5,750 nt of DNA, from the NCBI GenBank assembly GCA_943325355.2, contig CALPPA020000126.1, positions 1 through 5,750 of the forward strand, given 5' to 3'. The position numbers and the translations under genes were made by a program. Source of the DNA: Klebsiella pneumoniae. GTDB lineage: Bacteria > Bacteroidota > Bacteroidia > Flavobacteriales > Flavobacteriaceae. The notes beneath the pieces were generated by a model. The model had not been told where the DNA came from. It did not search any database and saw only the letters and a program-made list of their open reading frames with translations. Of the stretch, positions 1-5,750 are shown one piece after another (position 1 is the first letter of the stretch; the number at the start of each line of letters is the position of its first letter).

Positions 1-309
1 AATTGGACTGACAAAACGGATACACCTACAGAAGAAGGAAAAGCAGAATTAATCGAAAAATTAAAAGAAATTATTAACTGTGATTTCGAAATTGTACGAC
101 ATTTTGCTGGCGTTAGACCAACAGTAAAAGATAGAAAACCTTTAGTAGGAACCTATTCAGATCACAATTCAATTCATATTATCAATGGTTTGGGAACTAG
201 AGGAGTTATGCTTGGTCCATCAATGGCAAAGGCTTTATTTGAAAATATTGAATTTCAAATACTGTTAGATAAAACAATAGATATTAAAAGGTTTACTAAA
301 AAGAGTTGA
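1..309 (+). CDS. FAD-dependent oxidoreductase, DAO family (C-terminal 102 residues, 5' end outside window)
   Basis: The reading frame is open from the first base and ends in TGA at 307-309, so this is the tail of a longer gene. The visible residues fit the C-terminal part of D-amino-acid-oxidase/glycine-oxidase-type flavoenzymes: an Arg-Pro motif with a following acidic and proline pair (GVRPTVKDRKPLVG, residues 37-50 of the fragment), then a glycine-rich stretch NGLGTRGVMLGP (62-73) followed by a helix (SMAKALFE). In the family this second segment closes the FAD-binding Rossmann domain near the flavin, and the Arg of the first motif often contacts the substrate carboxylate. The GxGxxG dinucleotide motif expected at the N-terminus lies outside the window, so substrate and exact subfamily cannot be given. 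The stop codon is one base from the stop of the convergent DUF983 gene, with no room for a terminator between them. Confidence 0.85.
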   Translation, partial: NWTDKTDTPTEEGKAELIEKLKEIINCDFEIVRHFAGVRPTVKDRKPLVGTYSDHNSIHIINGLGTRGVMLGPSMAKALFENIEFQILLDKTIDIKRFTKKS

Positions 310-310
310 A

Positions 311-691
311 TCATTTTTTATATTTCTCATCAAATGAAACAAACATATTAATGTAAATATTTCTTGCCCATCGCAACACAAATGGAAATAAGACAACATT
401 TGTGATAAATATGGAGATAAAAGAGACTTTAATACTAGATTTAAATATAACATAAGATACGATAAAAGCGGCAATACTAAGCGCTACATTCAATCCGTAA
501 CTCACGTACATTGCGCCGTAAAAAAAGGAAGGTTCAATCTGGTATTTTAGACCACAATGGCTGCATTTTTCATTCATTTTCAGGATTTTCGAAAAATGCA
601 AGGGGTTTTTCTCTAAATACATACTCTCATTCTGACATCTAGGACAACTTCCTGTTAAAATGCTATTTAATTTGGATCCTTTTTTTAACAT
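311..691 (-). CDS. DUF983 family small membrane protein with zinc-ribbon-like N-terminus
   Basis: This 126-residue protein has the DUF983 layout. Two CxxC pairs (C16/C19 in SCPRCQ and C43/C46 in KCSHCGL) probably bind one zinc ion. The characteristic EPSFFYGAMYVSYG block (53-66) follows, then two hydrophobic segments at about 62-83 and 88-108, and a short charged tail. It should sit in the cytoplasmic membrane with the cysteine domain on one face. The molecular function of DUF983 is not established. The start is placed at the ATG at 691-689; a TTG two codons upstream (697-695) would add only two residues and is less likely. No Shine-Dalgarno sequence is evident. The gene is divergent from the ABC-F gene (63 bp between start codons) and convergent with the oxidoreductase at its 3' end. 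Family assignment is confident; role is unknown. Confidence 0.88.
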   Translation of the reverse strand: MLKKGSKLNSILTGSCPRCQNESMYLEKNPLHFSKILKMNEKCSHCGLKYQIEPSFFYGAMYVSYGLNVALSIAAFIVSYVIFKSSIKVSFISIFITNVVLFPFVLRWARNIYINMFVSFDEKYKK

Positions 692-727
692 TTGCAAAAA
701 AATTAATTTTTTCCTTTTTTGGAACTA

Positions 728-735
728 CAAATTTA
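728..735 (-). promoter_or_regulatory. possible -7 box for the DUF983 gene
   Basis: The minus strand reads TAAATTTG here, a perfect match to the Bacteroidota -7 element TAnnTTTG, 36 bases before the DUF983 ATG. No TTG lies 17-23 bases upstream; the nearest suitable one (751-749) is only 13 bases away. The assignment therefore rests on the -7 match and position alone. No comparable box was found on the plus strand for the ABC-F gene. Confidence 0.35.
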
Positions 736-754
736 CAACTACAAAATTCAATAA

Positions 755-2662
755 ATGCTTAATATACATAATTTATCCGTTTCTTTTGGAGGAACTTATT
801 TGTTTGAAGAAGTTACTTTTAGATTAGGATCTGGAGACCGTGTAGGTCTTGTCGGCAAAAACGGAGCGGGTAAGTCTACAATGCTCAAAATCTTAGCTAA
901 AGATTTTGCCCCAGATTCGGGTGTTATTTCTCAAGAAAAAGAAGTTCGAATGGGTTTCTTGCGTCAAGATATCGATTTTGAACAAGGAAGAACCGTTCTT
1001 GAAGAAGCCTATGAAGCTTTTACTGATATAAAAATTGTAGAGAAAAAACTCGAGGAAATCAACCATCAGTTGGTTACCAGAACTGATTATGAAAGTGATG
1101 CGTATAGCCAGATTATTGAAGATTTATCTGATTATACCCATCGATTCGAATTATTAGGCGGTTATAATTATATTGGTGACACCGAGAAAATTCTTCTTGG
1201 ATTAGGTTTCAAAAGAGAAGTTTTTGACAATCAAACCGAAACATTTTCGGGAGGTTGGAGAATGCGTATCGAATTAGCCAAATTATTATTACAAGCGAAT
1301 GACGTTTTGCTGCTGGATGAACCTACGAATCACTTGGATATTGAGAGTATCATTTGGCTCGAAAGTTTCTTGCGCAATTATCCCGGTGTTGTTGTGATAG
1401 TTTCTCACGATAAAATGTTTTTGGACAATGTAACAAATAGAACTATCGAAATTTCTCTTGGGAAAGCCTATGATTTCAATAAACCGTATTCTGAATACTT
1501 AGAATTGCGACACGAAATCCGGGAAAAACAATTGGCTACCCAAAAAAACCAAGCCAAAAAAATTGAAGAAACCGAAAAGTTAATTGAGAAATTCCGTGCC
1601 AAAGCCTCCAAAGCTTCAATGGCACAATCGCTAATTAAAAAATTAGATAAAGTCGAACGTATCGAAGTCGATGAAGATGACAATTCCGTGATGAATATTT
1701 CTTTTCCACTTTCAAAAGAACCCGGAAAAGTAGTAATTGAAGCCGAAGATGTAACTAAAAAGTATGGTGACAAAACCATTTTGAAAGATATTTCACTTTT
1801 GGTGGAACGAGGCAGCAAGATTGCTTTTGTTGGACAAAACGGTCAAGGGAAATCGACTTTTATGAAAGCCATTGTCAACGAGTTTGAATATCAAGGAAAT
1901 ATCAAATTAGGTCACAATGTTCAATTGGGTTATTTCGCTCAAAACCAAGCGGAATATCTAGATGGCGAAATTACTTTATTGAGAACAATGGAAGATGCTG
2001 CAACGGATACCAATCGTTCTAAAGTTCGCGATATGTTAGGTTCTTTTTTGTTTCGTGGTGATGATGTCGAAAAGAAGGTAAAAGTCCTTTCTGGTGGCGA
2101 AAGAAATCGTTTGGCACTTTGTAAATTGCTTTTGCAACCTATAAATGTTTTGGTGATGGATGAGCCTACAAACCATTTGGACATAAAATCAAAGAACGTG
2201 TTGAAAGCTGCTTTGCAAAAATATGAAGGAACACTACTTTTGGTTTCTCACGATAGGGATTTTCTTCAAGGAATGTCTAATATTGTTTATGAATTTAAAG
2301 ACCAAAAAATAAAGGAATATTTGGGTGATATCAACTACTTTTTAGAACAGCGTAACTTAGAGACTATGCGTGAAGTGGAGAAAAAAGATGCTGCAAAAGT
2401 AGTAACTTCAAAGGAAAGCAATAAAACTTCCTATGAAGAGCAGAAAAAAGGCAAAGCACTTCAAAATAAATTAAGCAAAGTCGAAAGTCAGATCAAGCAA
2501 CTCGAAAGGGACATTCAGCACGATGACAAAATGCTGGCTTCTAATTATGATAAACACATAGAAGATGCAAGATTTTTTATGGCTTACAACAAGAAAAAAA
2601 CAGAATTAGAACAACTACTTTTTGATTGGGAAATCGTTCAAGAGGAAATAGATAATTTGTAA
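755..2662 (+). CDS. ABC-F family ATPase (ribosome-associated translation factor type)
   Basis: This 635-residue soluble protein has two fused ABC ATPase domains and no membrane segment, the ABC-F pattern. Domain 1: Walker A GKNGAGKST (34-42), Q-loop Gln71, signature FSGGW (164-168), Walker B LLLDEPTNHLD (185-195) with catalytic Glu189, H-switch His218. The inter-domain linker (about 240-325) is charged, helical, and contains FRAKASKASMAQSLIKKLDK (about 280-299), the P-site tRNA interaction motif region of ABC-F proteins. Domain 2: Walker A GQNGQGKST (360-368), signature LSGGE (445-449), Walker B ending DEPTNHLD with Glu470, His499. The C-terminal residues from about 560 form a Lys/Glu-rich coiled coil as in Uup/YdiF-like members. 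Known ABC-F proteins bind the ribosomal E site and act on stalled or antibiotic-bound ribosomes. All ATPase residues are intact. The length suggests a housekeeping type rather than a dedicated resistance factor, but that is inference. ATG start; no clear Shine-Dalgarno. Confidence 0.95.
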   Translation: MLNIHNLSVSFGGTYLFEEVTFRLGSGDRVGLVGKNGAGKSTMLKILAKDFAPDSGVISQEKEVRMGFLRQDIDFEQGRTVLEEAYEAFTDIKIVEKKLEEINHQLVTRTDYESDAYSQIIEDLSDYTHRFELLGGYNYIGDTEKILLGLGFKREVFDNQTETFSGGWRMRIELAKLLLQANDVLLLDEPTNHLDIESIIWLESFLRNYPGVVVIVSHDKMFLDNVTNRTIEISLGKAYDFNKPYSEYLELRHEIREKQLATQKNQAKKIEETEKLIEKFRAKASKASMAQSLIKKLDKVERIEVDEDDNSVMNISFPLSKEPGKVVIEAEDVTKKYGDKTILKDISLLVERGSKIAFVGQNGQGKSTFMKAIVNEFEYQGNIKLGHNVQLGYFAQNQAEYLDGEITLLRTMEDAATDTNRSKVRDMLGSFLFRGDDVEKKVKVLSGGERNRLALCKLLLQPINVLVMDEPTNHLDIKSKNVLKAALQKYEGTLLLVSHDRDFLQGMSNIVYEFKDQKIKEYLGDINYFLEQRNLETMREVEKKDAAKVVTSKESNKTSYEEQKKGKALQNKLSKVESQIKQLERDIQHDDKMLASNYDKHIEDARFFMAYNKKKTELEQLLFDWEIVQEEIDNL

Positions 2663-2680
2663 ACTCTATTTCTTCGTTTT

Positions 2681-2706
2681 AAAAGTTTTAATGTGAAGAC
2701 TTTTTT
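2681..2706 (+). terminator. probable intrinsic terminator after the ABC-F gene
   Basis: AAAAGTTTT (2681-2689) pairs with AAGACTTTT (2696-2704) as nine base pairs with one G-U, around a six-base loop, and the 3' arm runs into a T tract (2701-2706). It lies 18 bases after the ABC-F stop and just before the end of the convergent GNAT gene. The stem is AT-rich and therefore weak. On the minus strand the hairpin is followed by a shorter T-run, so it may also serve the GNAT transcript. Confidence 0.5.
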
Positions 2707-2712
2707 AAAATA

Positions 2713-3879
2713 TTATTTAAAAGGATTTCGCTCTTGCCAAACAACCGTTGGCTCTAAATAGCAAAATACTTTTTCGAAGGCAAGGTCAGCAATTGGGTTG
2801 CTGTGCTTTGCAAATCCAAACATATCTTGAGGTTTTGCTCCAACGGAACTCTTTATTTCCAAGGCTGTTCTGGCAAAAATTATTTCCTTGAAGCCTTTGT
2901 TAATAGAATAAGCAACCATATCGTAAAGCATATTTAAATATAACATTTTTTCTCGCTGAATGCTATCGTCATAACCTAAAAAATACGTGTCCATTACTTC
3001 GCCGTTTTTGATAATAGTATTGAAACCTATTAATTTTTCATCAAGAAAATACCCATAAAAAAGAAACTTATCTTTGAGTATTTCTTTAAAAGTTCTGAAG
3101 TGATTTCTTGCAAGGAAGAAGGTGTTGAAATGAGCGTTTTTTGCTACGTGATGATACAAATCATAAATAGCATCTTCGTATTTTATGATGTCTTCCAAGT
3201 GCATTTTTCTTTTTATAATCCCTTCCGCCTTTTTCCGAGCACGTTTGTGTTGATCTCGATATTTTTTTGACAAGGCATCAATATAATCTTGTTCTGATTT
3301 CCAATGATTTGGAATATCAAAAAGCATATTGGGTTGGGTTGAAAATTGAAAATGATTCTGAAAACCAGCTTGATGGAAAGCCTGTGTATCCTCAATTGGG
3401 AAGTCCTTAAAAGTGGTTATATGTACTTTTAAACCTTTCTTTTTGAAAATAGCTGCTAATTTTTCTGAAGCCATTTTTAAGGCTTGAAGTACCTGGAAAT
3501 TGTCTGTTTTTGTTGAAAAAGCACAGGTATTTTGCCCACTAAGCATATTGTTTCCAATGATTAAAATATGTGAACAAAAGTTTTTGAAAACAATATTGCG
3601 AACCGCGGTTTTTATACACTTGTCGCGCTCTCCAAAAGACTCAAGTTTATTTAAATCTAAAAATTGAGAAACAGCAATTCCTACCAATTCTTTTTCCTTA
3701 AATAATCCAATAAAATGTGGAATCATATTTTCAGGAGCAGATTTCTCTAAAATTTCAAGATATTGAGTACTTAGAAAAATGTTTTCAATAGCTAATGTAT
3801 CCCAGTTATTGGGAAGTTCTGAAACAGAAGAATATATTTTTATGGATAGTGGTGTTTTCAAATAAAAAAAATCGCTCAC
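2713..3879 (-). CDS. GNAT-fold acyltransferase, FemAB/BioF2-like (predicted N-acyltransferase)
   Basis: This protein of up to 388 residues resembles the long GNAT-fold proteins grouped as BioF2-like or FemAB-like acyltransferases. It appears to have two GNAT-like halves: an N-terminal part with LPNNWD (22-27) and an HFIGLFKEKELVGIAVSQF strand pair (55-73), and a C-terminal part with FLFYGYFLDEKLIGFNTII (272-290), a TYFLGYD strand (298-304), then KMLYLNMLYDMVAYSINKGF (311-330). Between them lies a very basic helix (about 205-226, KKYRDQHKRARKKAEG). Family members transfer acyl or aminoacyl groups; the substrate cannot be read here. No signal peptide or membrane segment is seen, so it is cytoplasmic. 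The longest frame starts at GTG (3879-3877), which lies inside a terminator-like hairpin; TTG at 3861-3859 (residue 7) is an alternative. The first ATG (residue 52) would remove the conserved LPNNWD. It lies 37 bp downstream of the DUF1761 gene on the same strand. Confidence 0.8.
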   Translation of the reverse strand: MSDFFYLKTPLSIKIYSSVSELPNNWDTLAIENIFLSTQYLEILEKSAPENMIPHFIGLFKEKELVGIAVSQFLDLNKLESFGERDKCIKTAVRNIVFKNFCSHILIIGNNMLSGQNTCAFSTKTDNFQVLQALKMASEKLAAIFKKKGLKVHITTFKDFPIEDTQAFHQAGFQNHFQFSTQPNMLFDIPNHWKSEQDYIDALSKKYRDQHKRARKKAEGIIKRKMHLEDIIKYEDAIYDLYHHVAKNAHFNTFFLARNHFRTFKEILKDKFLFYGYFLDEKLIGFNTIIKNGEVMDTYFLGYDDSIQREKMLYLNMLYDMVAYSINKGFKEIIFARTALEIKSSVGAKPQDMFGFAKHSNPIADLAFEKVFCYLEPTVVWQERNPFK

Positions 3880-3895
3880 AAATGTAGAGCGATTT
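3869..3895 (-). terminator. terminator-like hairpin between DUF1761 and GNAT genes
   Basis: On the minus strand AAATCGCTC (3895-3887) and GAGCGATTT (3877-3869) form a perfect nine-base-pair stem around a nine-base loop, directly followed by more T residues to give a run of eight. This is a good rho-independent terminator for the DUF1761 transcript, whose stop codon is 21 bases upstream. The hairpin overlaps the first codons of the longest GNAT frame: GTG straddles the loop and the 3' arm. The loop also holds TACATTTG (3886-3879), a perfect TAnnTTTG -7 match, with only a degenerate TTTA 18 bases upstream as -33. It could therefore end one transcript, start the next, or attenuate an operon. Confidence 0.7.
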
Positions 3896-3916
3896 ATTAA
3901 TAAGTAAATGTTAAAA

Positions 3917-4399
3917 TTATTTCATCATACAAATAATTCCTCCCATAATCATAAAGGAAATTATCCAATAACCGCCGCTTACAAGTACATATTTAAAACT
4001 TTTTCTTTCATATAAAGCACCTATTCCAATAACAGGTAGAATCATAAATAATCCTGTTATGAAACCGTGTAAAGCACCGTGTTTAAAAGTTCTAAAGACA
4101 GTTCCATAATCTGCCATAAAAGCAGAATACGATGGTTTCGCAGTTTCAATAGTTCCACCTATCATTCCTAACGCACCAAACTGATGAATTACCAACATTT
4201 GTAATACAAATGAAATTAGAAAAGCATAAACTAGCGAAAGTCCAAAAATAACTGTCATATTTGAACCTTTCATTTTTTCTGAAGTCATTCCAGATTCTTT
4301 CATCCAAATTGTGCCAAAAACCCTTGGATGGTGCCAAACAAACCCAACAACTAATGTTGATAAAGCTGCTAAAAGCAAAGATAAAAAGTTAATTTCCAT
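3917..4399 (-). CDS. DUF1761 family integral membrane protein
   Basis: This 160-residue protein is almost entirely hydrophobic, with four predicted membrane segments at about 4-24, 47-70, 107-128 and 137-157. DUF1761 hallmarks are visible: VGFVWHHPRVFGTIWMKESG (18-37) after the first helix, FKHGALHGFITGL (105-117) entering the third, LYERKSFKYVLVSGGYW (129-145), and the terminal IMGGI. Between helices 2 and 3 there is a loop of about 35 residues. No function is established for DUF1761, and there is no catalytic signature to suggest one. The ATG start at 4399-4397 agrees with the family's N-terminus. It has no Shine-Dalgarno sequence but a good promoter about 30 bases upstream. Downstream come the hairpin at 3869-3895 and the GNAT gene on the same strand, so the two may be partly cotranscribed. 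Confidence 0.88.
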   Translation of the reverse strand: MEINFLSLLLAALSTLVVGFVWHHPRVFGTIWMKESGMTSEKMKGSNMTVIFGLSLVYAFLISFVLQMLVIHQFGALGMIGGTIETAKPSYSAFMADYGTVFRTFKHGALHGFITGLFMILPVIGIGALYERKSFKYVLVSGGYWIISFMIMGGIICMMK

Positions 4400-4425
4400 T
4401 TGATTTTATTTAAAATTTAGGTAAT

Positions 4426-4460
4426 CAAATATATTAATTTTATTCGAACGATGGACAAAA
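4426..4460 (-). promoter_or_regulatory. promoter of the DUF1761 gene (TTG-N22-TATATTTG)
   Basis: On the minus strand TTTTG (4460-4456) forms the -33 element and TATATTTG (4433-4426) is a perfect TAnnTTTG -7 element, with a 22-base spacer. This fits the flavobacterial sigma consensus TTG-N17-23-TAnnTTTG. Transcription would begin near 4420, leaving a leader of about 20 bases before the ATG at 4399. Confidence 0.7.
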
Positions 4461-4536
4461 TATTGTATTTTGATTTTTAGATTTTGTAAAATATATTAAT
4501 AAATAAGTAAGAATTAATTTATATATATTATTTTAT

Positions 4537-4588
4537 TTGTGTATTTCATCGGTTATTCTTGTATATTGTCAAGTTTGTATGTAATTTG
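4537..4588 (+). promoter_or_regulatory. candidate promoter(s) for the LRR gene, both imperfect
   Basis: Two overlapping candidates precede the LRR gene. One is TTG (4537-4539), 22 bases, then TATATTG (4562-4568). The other is TTG (4559-4561), 20 bases, then TAATTTG (4582-4588). Each -7 element lacks one base compared with TAnnTTTG. The second would place the transcript start near 4595, about 25 bases before the ATG at 4619. The rest of the divergent region 4400-4618 is AT-rich, and nothing else in it is supported. Confidence 0.3.
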
Positions 4589-4618
4589 GCTCAGGTTTTA
4601 ATCTCAAAAAGGGGCATT

Positions 4619-5473
4619 ATGAAAAACACATATACACTACTTTTACTATTCTTGTTTTCGTTAGTAATGAAGGCAGAAGTTTCAGTTTCTGAAAAAAACG
4701 CACTAATAAAATTGTATAATACTACAAACGGAGCAAATTGGACTTCAAAATGGGATTTAAAAACGCCTGTTTCTTCTTGGTATGGTATACAATTGAAAGA
4801 TGATAAAGTGGTATCAATTCAATTGCCAAACAATAATTTGGTTGGAGTTTTGCCTCTAGAAATTTCGGACTTGACCAACTTGAAAACGCTGAATTTATAT
4901 AAAAATTCTATATCAGGAACTATTCCTTCTTCAATTGGTGATATGAAATCGCTCGAGACTTTAAATTTATCGTTTAATAAATTATCAGGGACTATTCCTG
5001 AATCAATTACTAAAATTATTTCATTAAAAACTTTAGTTTTATTTATGAACGAATTTTCAGGAATCATTCCATCCCAAATTGGAGCTTTAAGTAATTTAGA
5101 GACATTGTCTTTATATAATAATGAAATTGATGGTCAAATTCCTTCTTCTCTTTATGAGTTGAAAAATTTGAAAGCACTACTTTTAAGCAGCAACAAAATT
5201 TCTGGAACGTTGAGTCCATCTATTGCTAATTTAAAAGTACTAGAACAATTAAGTTTATTTGACAATAAAATGAATGGACAAGTACCTTTCGATATTGAAA
5301 AAATGAATAATCTTAAAGAAATGAATATTTCTTATAATCAATTTAGTGGATTAGTTTCTAAAGATATGGCTAAATTAGACGTTTTAAATATGACAATGAT
5401 TAATGAAAAAGGTTTGGCTGTAGCGTTGCGTGTTAAAGCTGATAAGAATTCTGCTTTGGCTTCTGAAGAATAA
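4619..5473 (+). CDS. secreted plant-type leucine-rich repeat protein
   Basis: This 284-residue protein begins with a signal peptide (Lys2, hydrophobic core 6-16, probable cleavage after Ala19 in MKA|E). An N-terminal cap follows (26-62: ALIKLYNTTNGANWT, then W54-Y-G-I), matching the cap that precedes LRRs in plant receptor-like proteins and many bacterial homologues. Eight consecutive 24-residue repeats (64-255) fit LxxLxLxxNxxxGxIPxxIxxLxx, the plant-specific LRR class, and should fold as a short curved solenoid for protein binding. The 29-residue tail (256-284) shows no recognisable type IX secretion domain. There are no cysteines and no lipobox, so it is not a lipoprotein; it is exported to the periplasm or beyond. 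The ATG at 4619 is chosen because the signal peptide starts there; a TTG 20 codons upstream (4559) would put a mixed sequence before it. A purine stretch AAAAAGGGG lies just upstream. Binding partner is unknown. Confidence 0.88.
   Translation: MKNTYTLLLLFLFSLVMKAEVSVSEKNALIKLYNTTNGANWTSKWDLKTPVSSWYGIQLKDDKVVSIQLPNNNLVGVLPLEISDLTNLKTLNLYKNSISGTIPSSIGDMKSLETLNLSFNKLSGTIPESITKIISLKTLVLFMNEFSGIIPSQIGALSNLETLSLYNNEIDGQIPSSLYELKNLKALLLSSNKISGTLSPSIANLKVLEQLSLFDNKMNGQVPFDIEKMNNLKEMNISYNQFSGLVSKDMAKLDVLNMTMINEKGLAVALRVKADKNSALASEE
4808..5383 (+). repeat. eight in-frame 72-bp LRR units
   Basis: The central part of the LRR gene consists of eight successive units of exactly 72 bases (24 codons), beginning at residues 64, 88, 112, 136, 160, 184, 208 and 232. 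The protein repeats are clear (NxxxGxIPxxI core), but the DNA units have diverged, with no long identical stretch. This points to old duplications kept by selection on the fold rather than a recent expansion. The last unit is the least regular (GLVSKDM in place of GxIPxxI). Confidence 0.85.
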
Positions 5474-5501
5474 TTTTTAATAGTTTATAGTTTAATTTGT
5501 T

Positions 5502-5534
5502 AAACCTGCAATTTTTAATTGCAGGTTTTTTTTT
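5502..5534 (+). terminator. strong rho-independent terminator after the LRR gene
   Basis: AAACCTGCAATT (5502-5513) and AATTGCAGGTTT (5517-5528) form a perfect 12-base-pair stem with a three-base TTT loop, followed by an unbroken T run to 5534. It starts 29 bases after the LRR stop. On the minus strand the stem is followed by only three T residues, so it acts mainly on the plus strand. Confidence 0.92.
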
Positions 5535-5664
5535 GAATATCAAGCTCTAAATAGGATTATACTAACAACAAAAATTAAATTCCAGGAATGTAAATTATTT
5601 TCAATTTTTAAATACTGTCCTGTCAGTTCAATAGAGAAAACACAAATAAATTTTTAAAAATTGC

Positions 5665-5694
5665 TTGTCTTTATTAAAATTCGTCGTATATTTG
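5665..5694 (+). promoter_or_regulatory. promoter of the initiator tRNA (TTG-N19-TATATTTG)
   Basis: TTG (5665-5667) and TATATTTG (5687-5694) are separated by 19 bases, an exact match to the Bacteroidota/flavobacterial promoter TTG-N17-23-TAnnTTTG. The expected transcript start is near 5701, a few bases before the tRNA 5' end at 5707. The stretch from the LRR terminator to this promoter (5535-5664) holds no gene or structure I can support. Confidence 0.85.
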
Positions 5695-5706
5695 TACACG
5701 AAACAA

Positions 5707-5750
5707 CGCGGGATAGAGCAGTAGGCAGCTCGTCGGGCTCATAACCCGAA
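5707..5750 (+). tRNA. initiator tRNA-fMet (CAT anticodon), 3' part outside window
   Basis: The 44 visible bases fold as the first half of a tRNA: acceptor 5' strand CGCGGGA (5707-5713), T8-A9, D stem GAGC (5716-5719) with GCTC (5728-5731), D loop, base 26, anticodon stem TCGGG (5733-5737) with CCCGA (5745-5749), loop CTCATAA with anticodon CAT at 5740-5742. Initiator rather than elongator identity follows from the three consecutive G-C pairs at the base of the anticodon stem and from C at position 1, which is unpaired with base 72 in bacterial initiators. It closely resembles the E. coli initiator in the anticodon arm. Variable loop, T arm and 3' acceptor strand lie beyond the window. Confidence 0.95.

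Noticed and set aside
692..697. TTG start two codons upstream of the DUF983 ATG
   Set aside because: It adds only Met-Gln before a good ATG, and nothing in the sequence favours it.
1468..2184. Open frames on the minus strand opposite the ABC-F gene (1468-1818 and 1939-2184)
   Set aside because: They lie wholly antisense to strongly conserved ATPase sequence, show no recognisable domain, and their composition follows from the codons of the opposite strand.
3213..3395. Open frame of 60 codons inside the GNAT gene
   Set aside because: It is a shadow in another frame of the same strand, with no family resemblance.
4146..4337. Open frame of 63 codons inside the DUF1761 gene
   Set aside because: It overlaps a confident membrane protein in another frame and has no coherent features.
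4427..4500. Direct repeat AAATATATTAAT at 4427-4438 and 4489-4500
   Set aside because: It is entirely A/T in a very AT-rich spacer, so chance is a sufficient explanation; the first copy overlaps the DUF1761 -7 box.
4559..4618. Extension of the LRR protein by 20 residues to an upstream TTG
   Set aside because: It would place a mixed sequence ahead of a clean signal peptide that begins at the ATG at 4619, and the region overlaps the candidate promoter.
4819..5067. Minus-strand open frame opposite the LRR repeats
   Set aside because: Its regular pattern is the mirror of the 72-base LRR period on the coding strand.
5535..5664. Possible small RNA or gene remnant between the LRR terminator and the tRNA promoter
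   Set aside because: No open frame, strong hairpin or promoter is visible in this AT-rich spacer.

Overview
The window reads as an ordinary chromosomal segment of a flavobacterium-like member of the Bacteroidota. The DNA is strongly AT-rich. Shine-Dalgarno sequences are weak or absent. Two promoters fit the flavobacterial consensus TTG-N17-23-TAnnTTTG, and the gene families (DUF983, a long ABC-F ATPase, a FemAB-like GNAT protein, DUF1761, a secreted plant-type LRR protein) are common in this group. Species cannot be named from the sequence alone.

Layout, left to right. A truncated plus-strand gene (1-309) encodes the C-terminus of a DAO-type FAD-dependent oxidoreductase. It converges, with one base between stop codons, on a minus-strand DUF983 gene (311-691) for a small zinc-ribbon membrane protein. 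That gene is divergent from a full-length ABC-F ATPase (755-2662, plus). A probable terminator at 2681-2706 separates the ABC-F gene from a convergent minus-strand pair: a GNAT/FemAB-like acyltransferase (2713-3879) and, upstream of it, a DUF1761 membrane protein (3917-4399). An AT-rich divergent region (4400-4618) carries a good promoter for DUF1761 and weak candidates for the next gene, a secreted leucine-rich-repeat protein (4619-5473). That gene ends in a textbook terminator (5502-5534). The window closes with a well-formed promoter driving an initiator tRNA-Met that runs off the right edge.

The genes do not form one pathway. The ABC-F ATPase and the tRNA serve translation; the other proteins are an envelope or secreted set (DUF983, DUF1761, LRR) and two enzymes of unknown substrate. 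I see no mobile element, CRISPR array, phage gene or obvious new system. The most unusual points are a terminator-like hairpin that overlaps the start of the GNAT gene and holds a promoter-like -7 box in its loop, and the eight perfectly phased plant-type LRRs in a small cysteine-free secreted protein. Several start codons had to be chosen by hand: ATG was preferred over upstream TTG for the DUF983 and LRR genes, and the GNAT start (GTG or TTG) stays uncertain.
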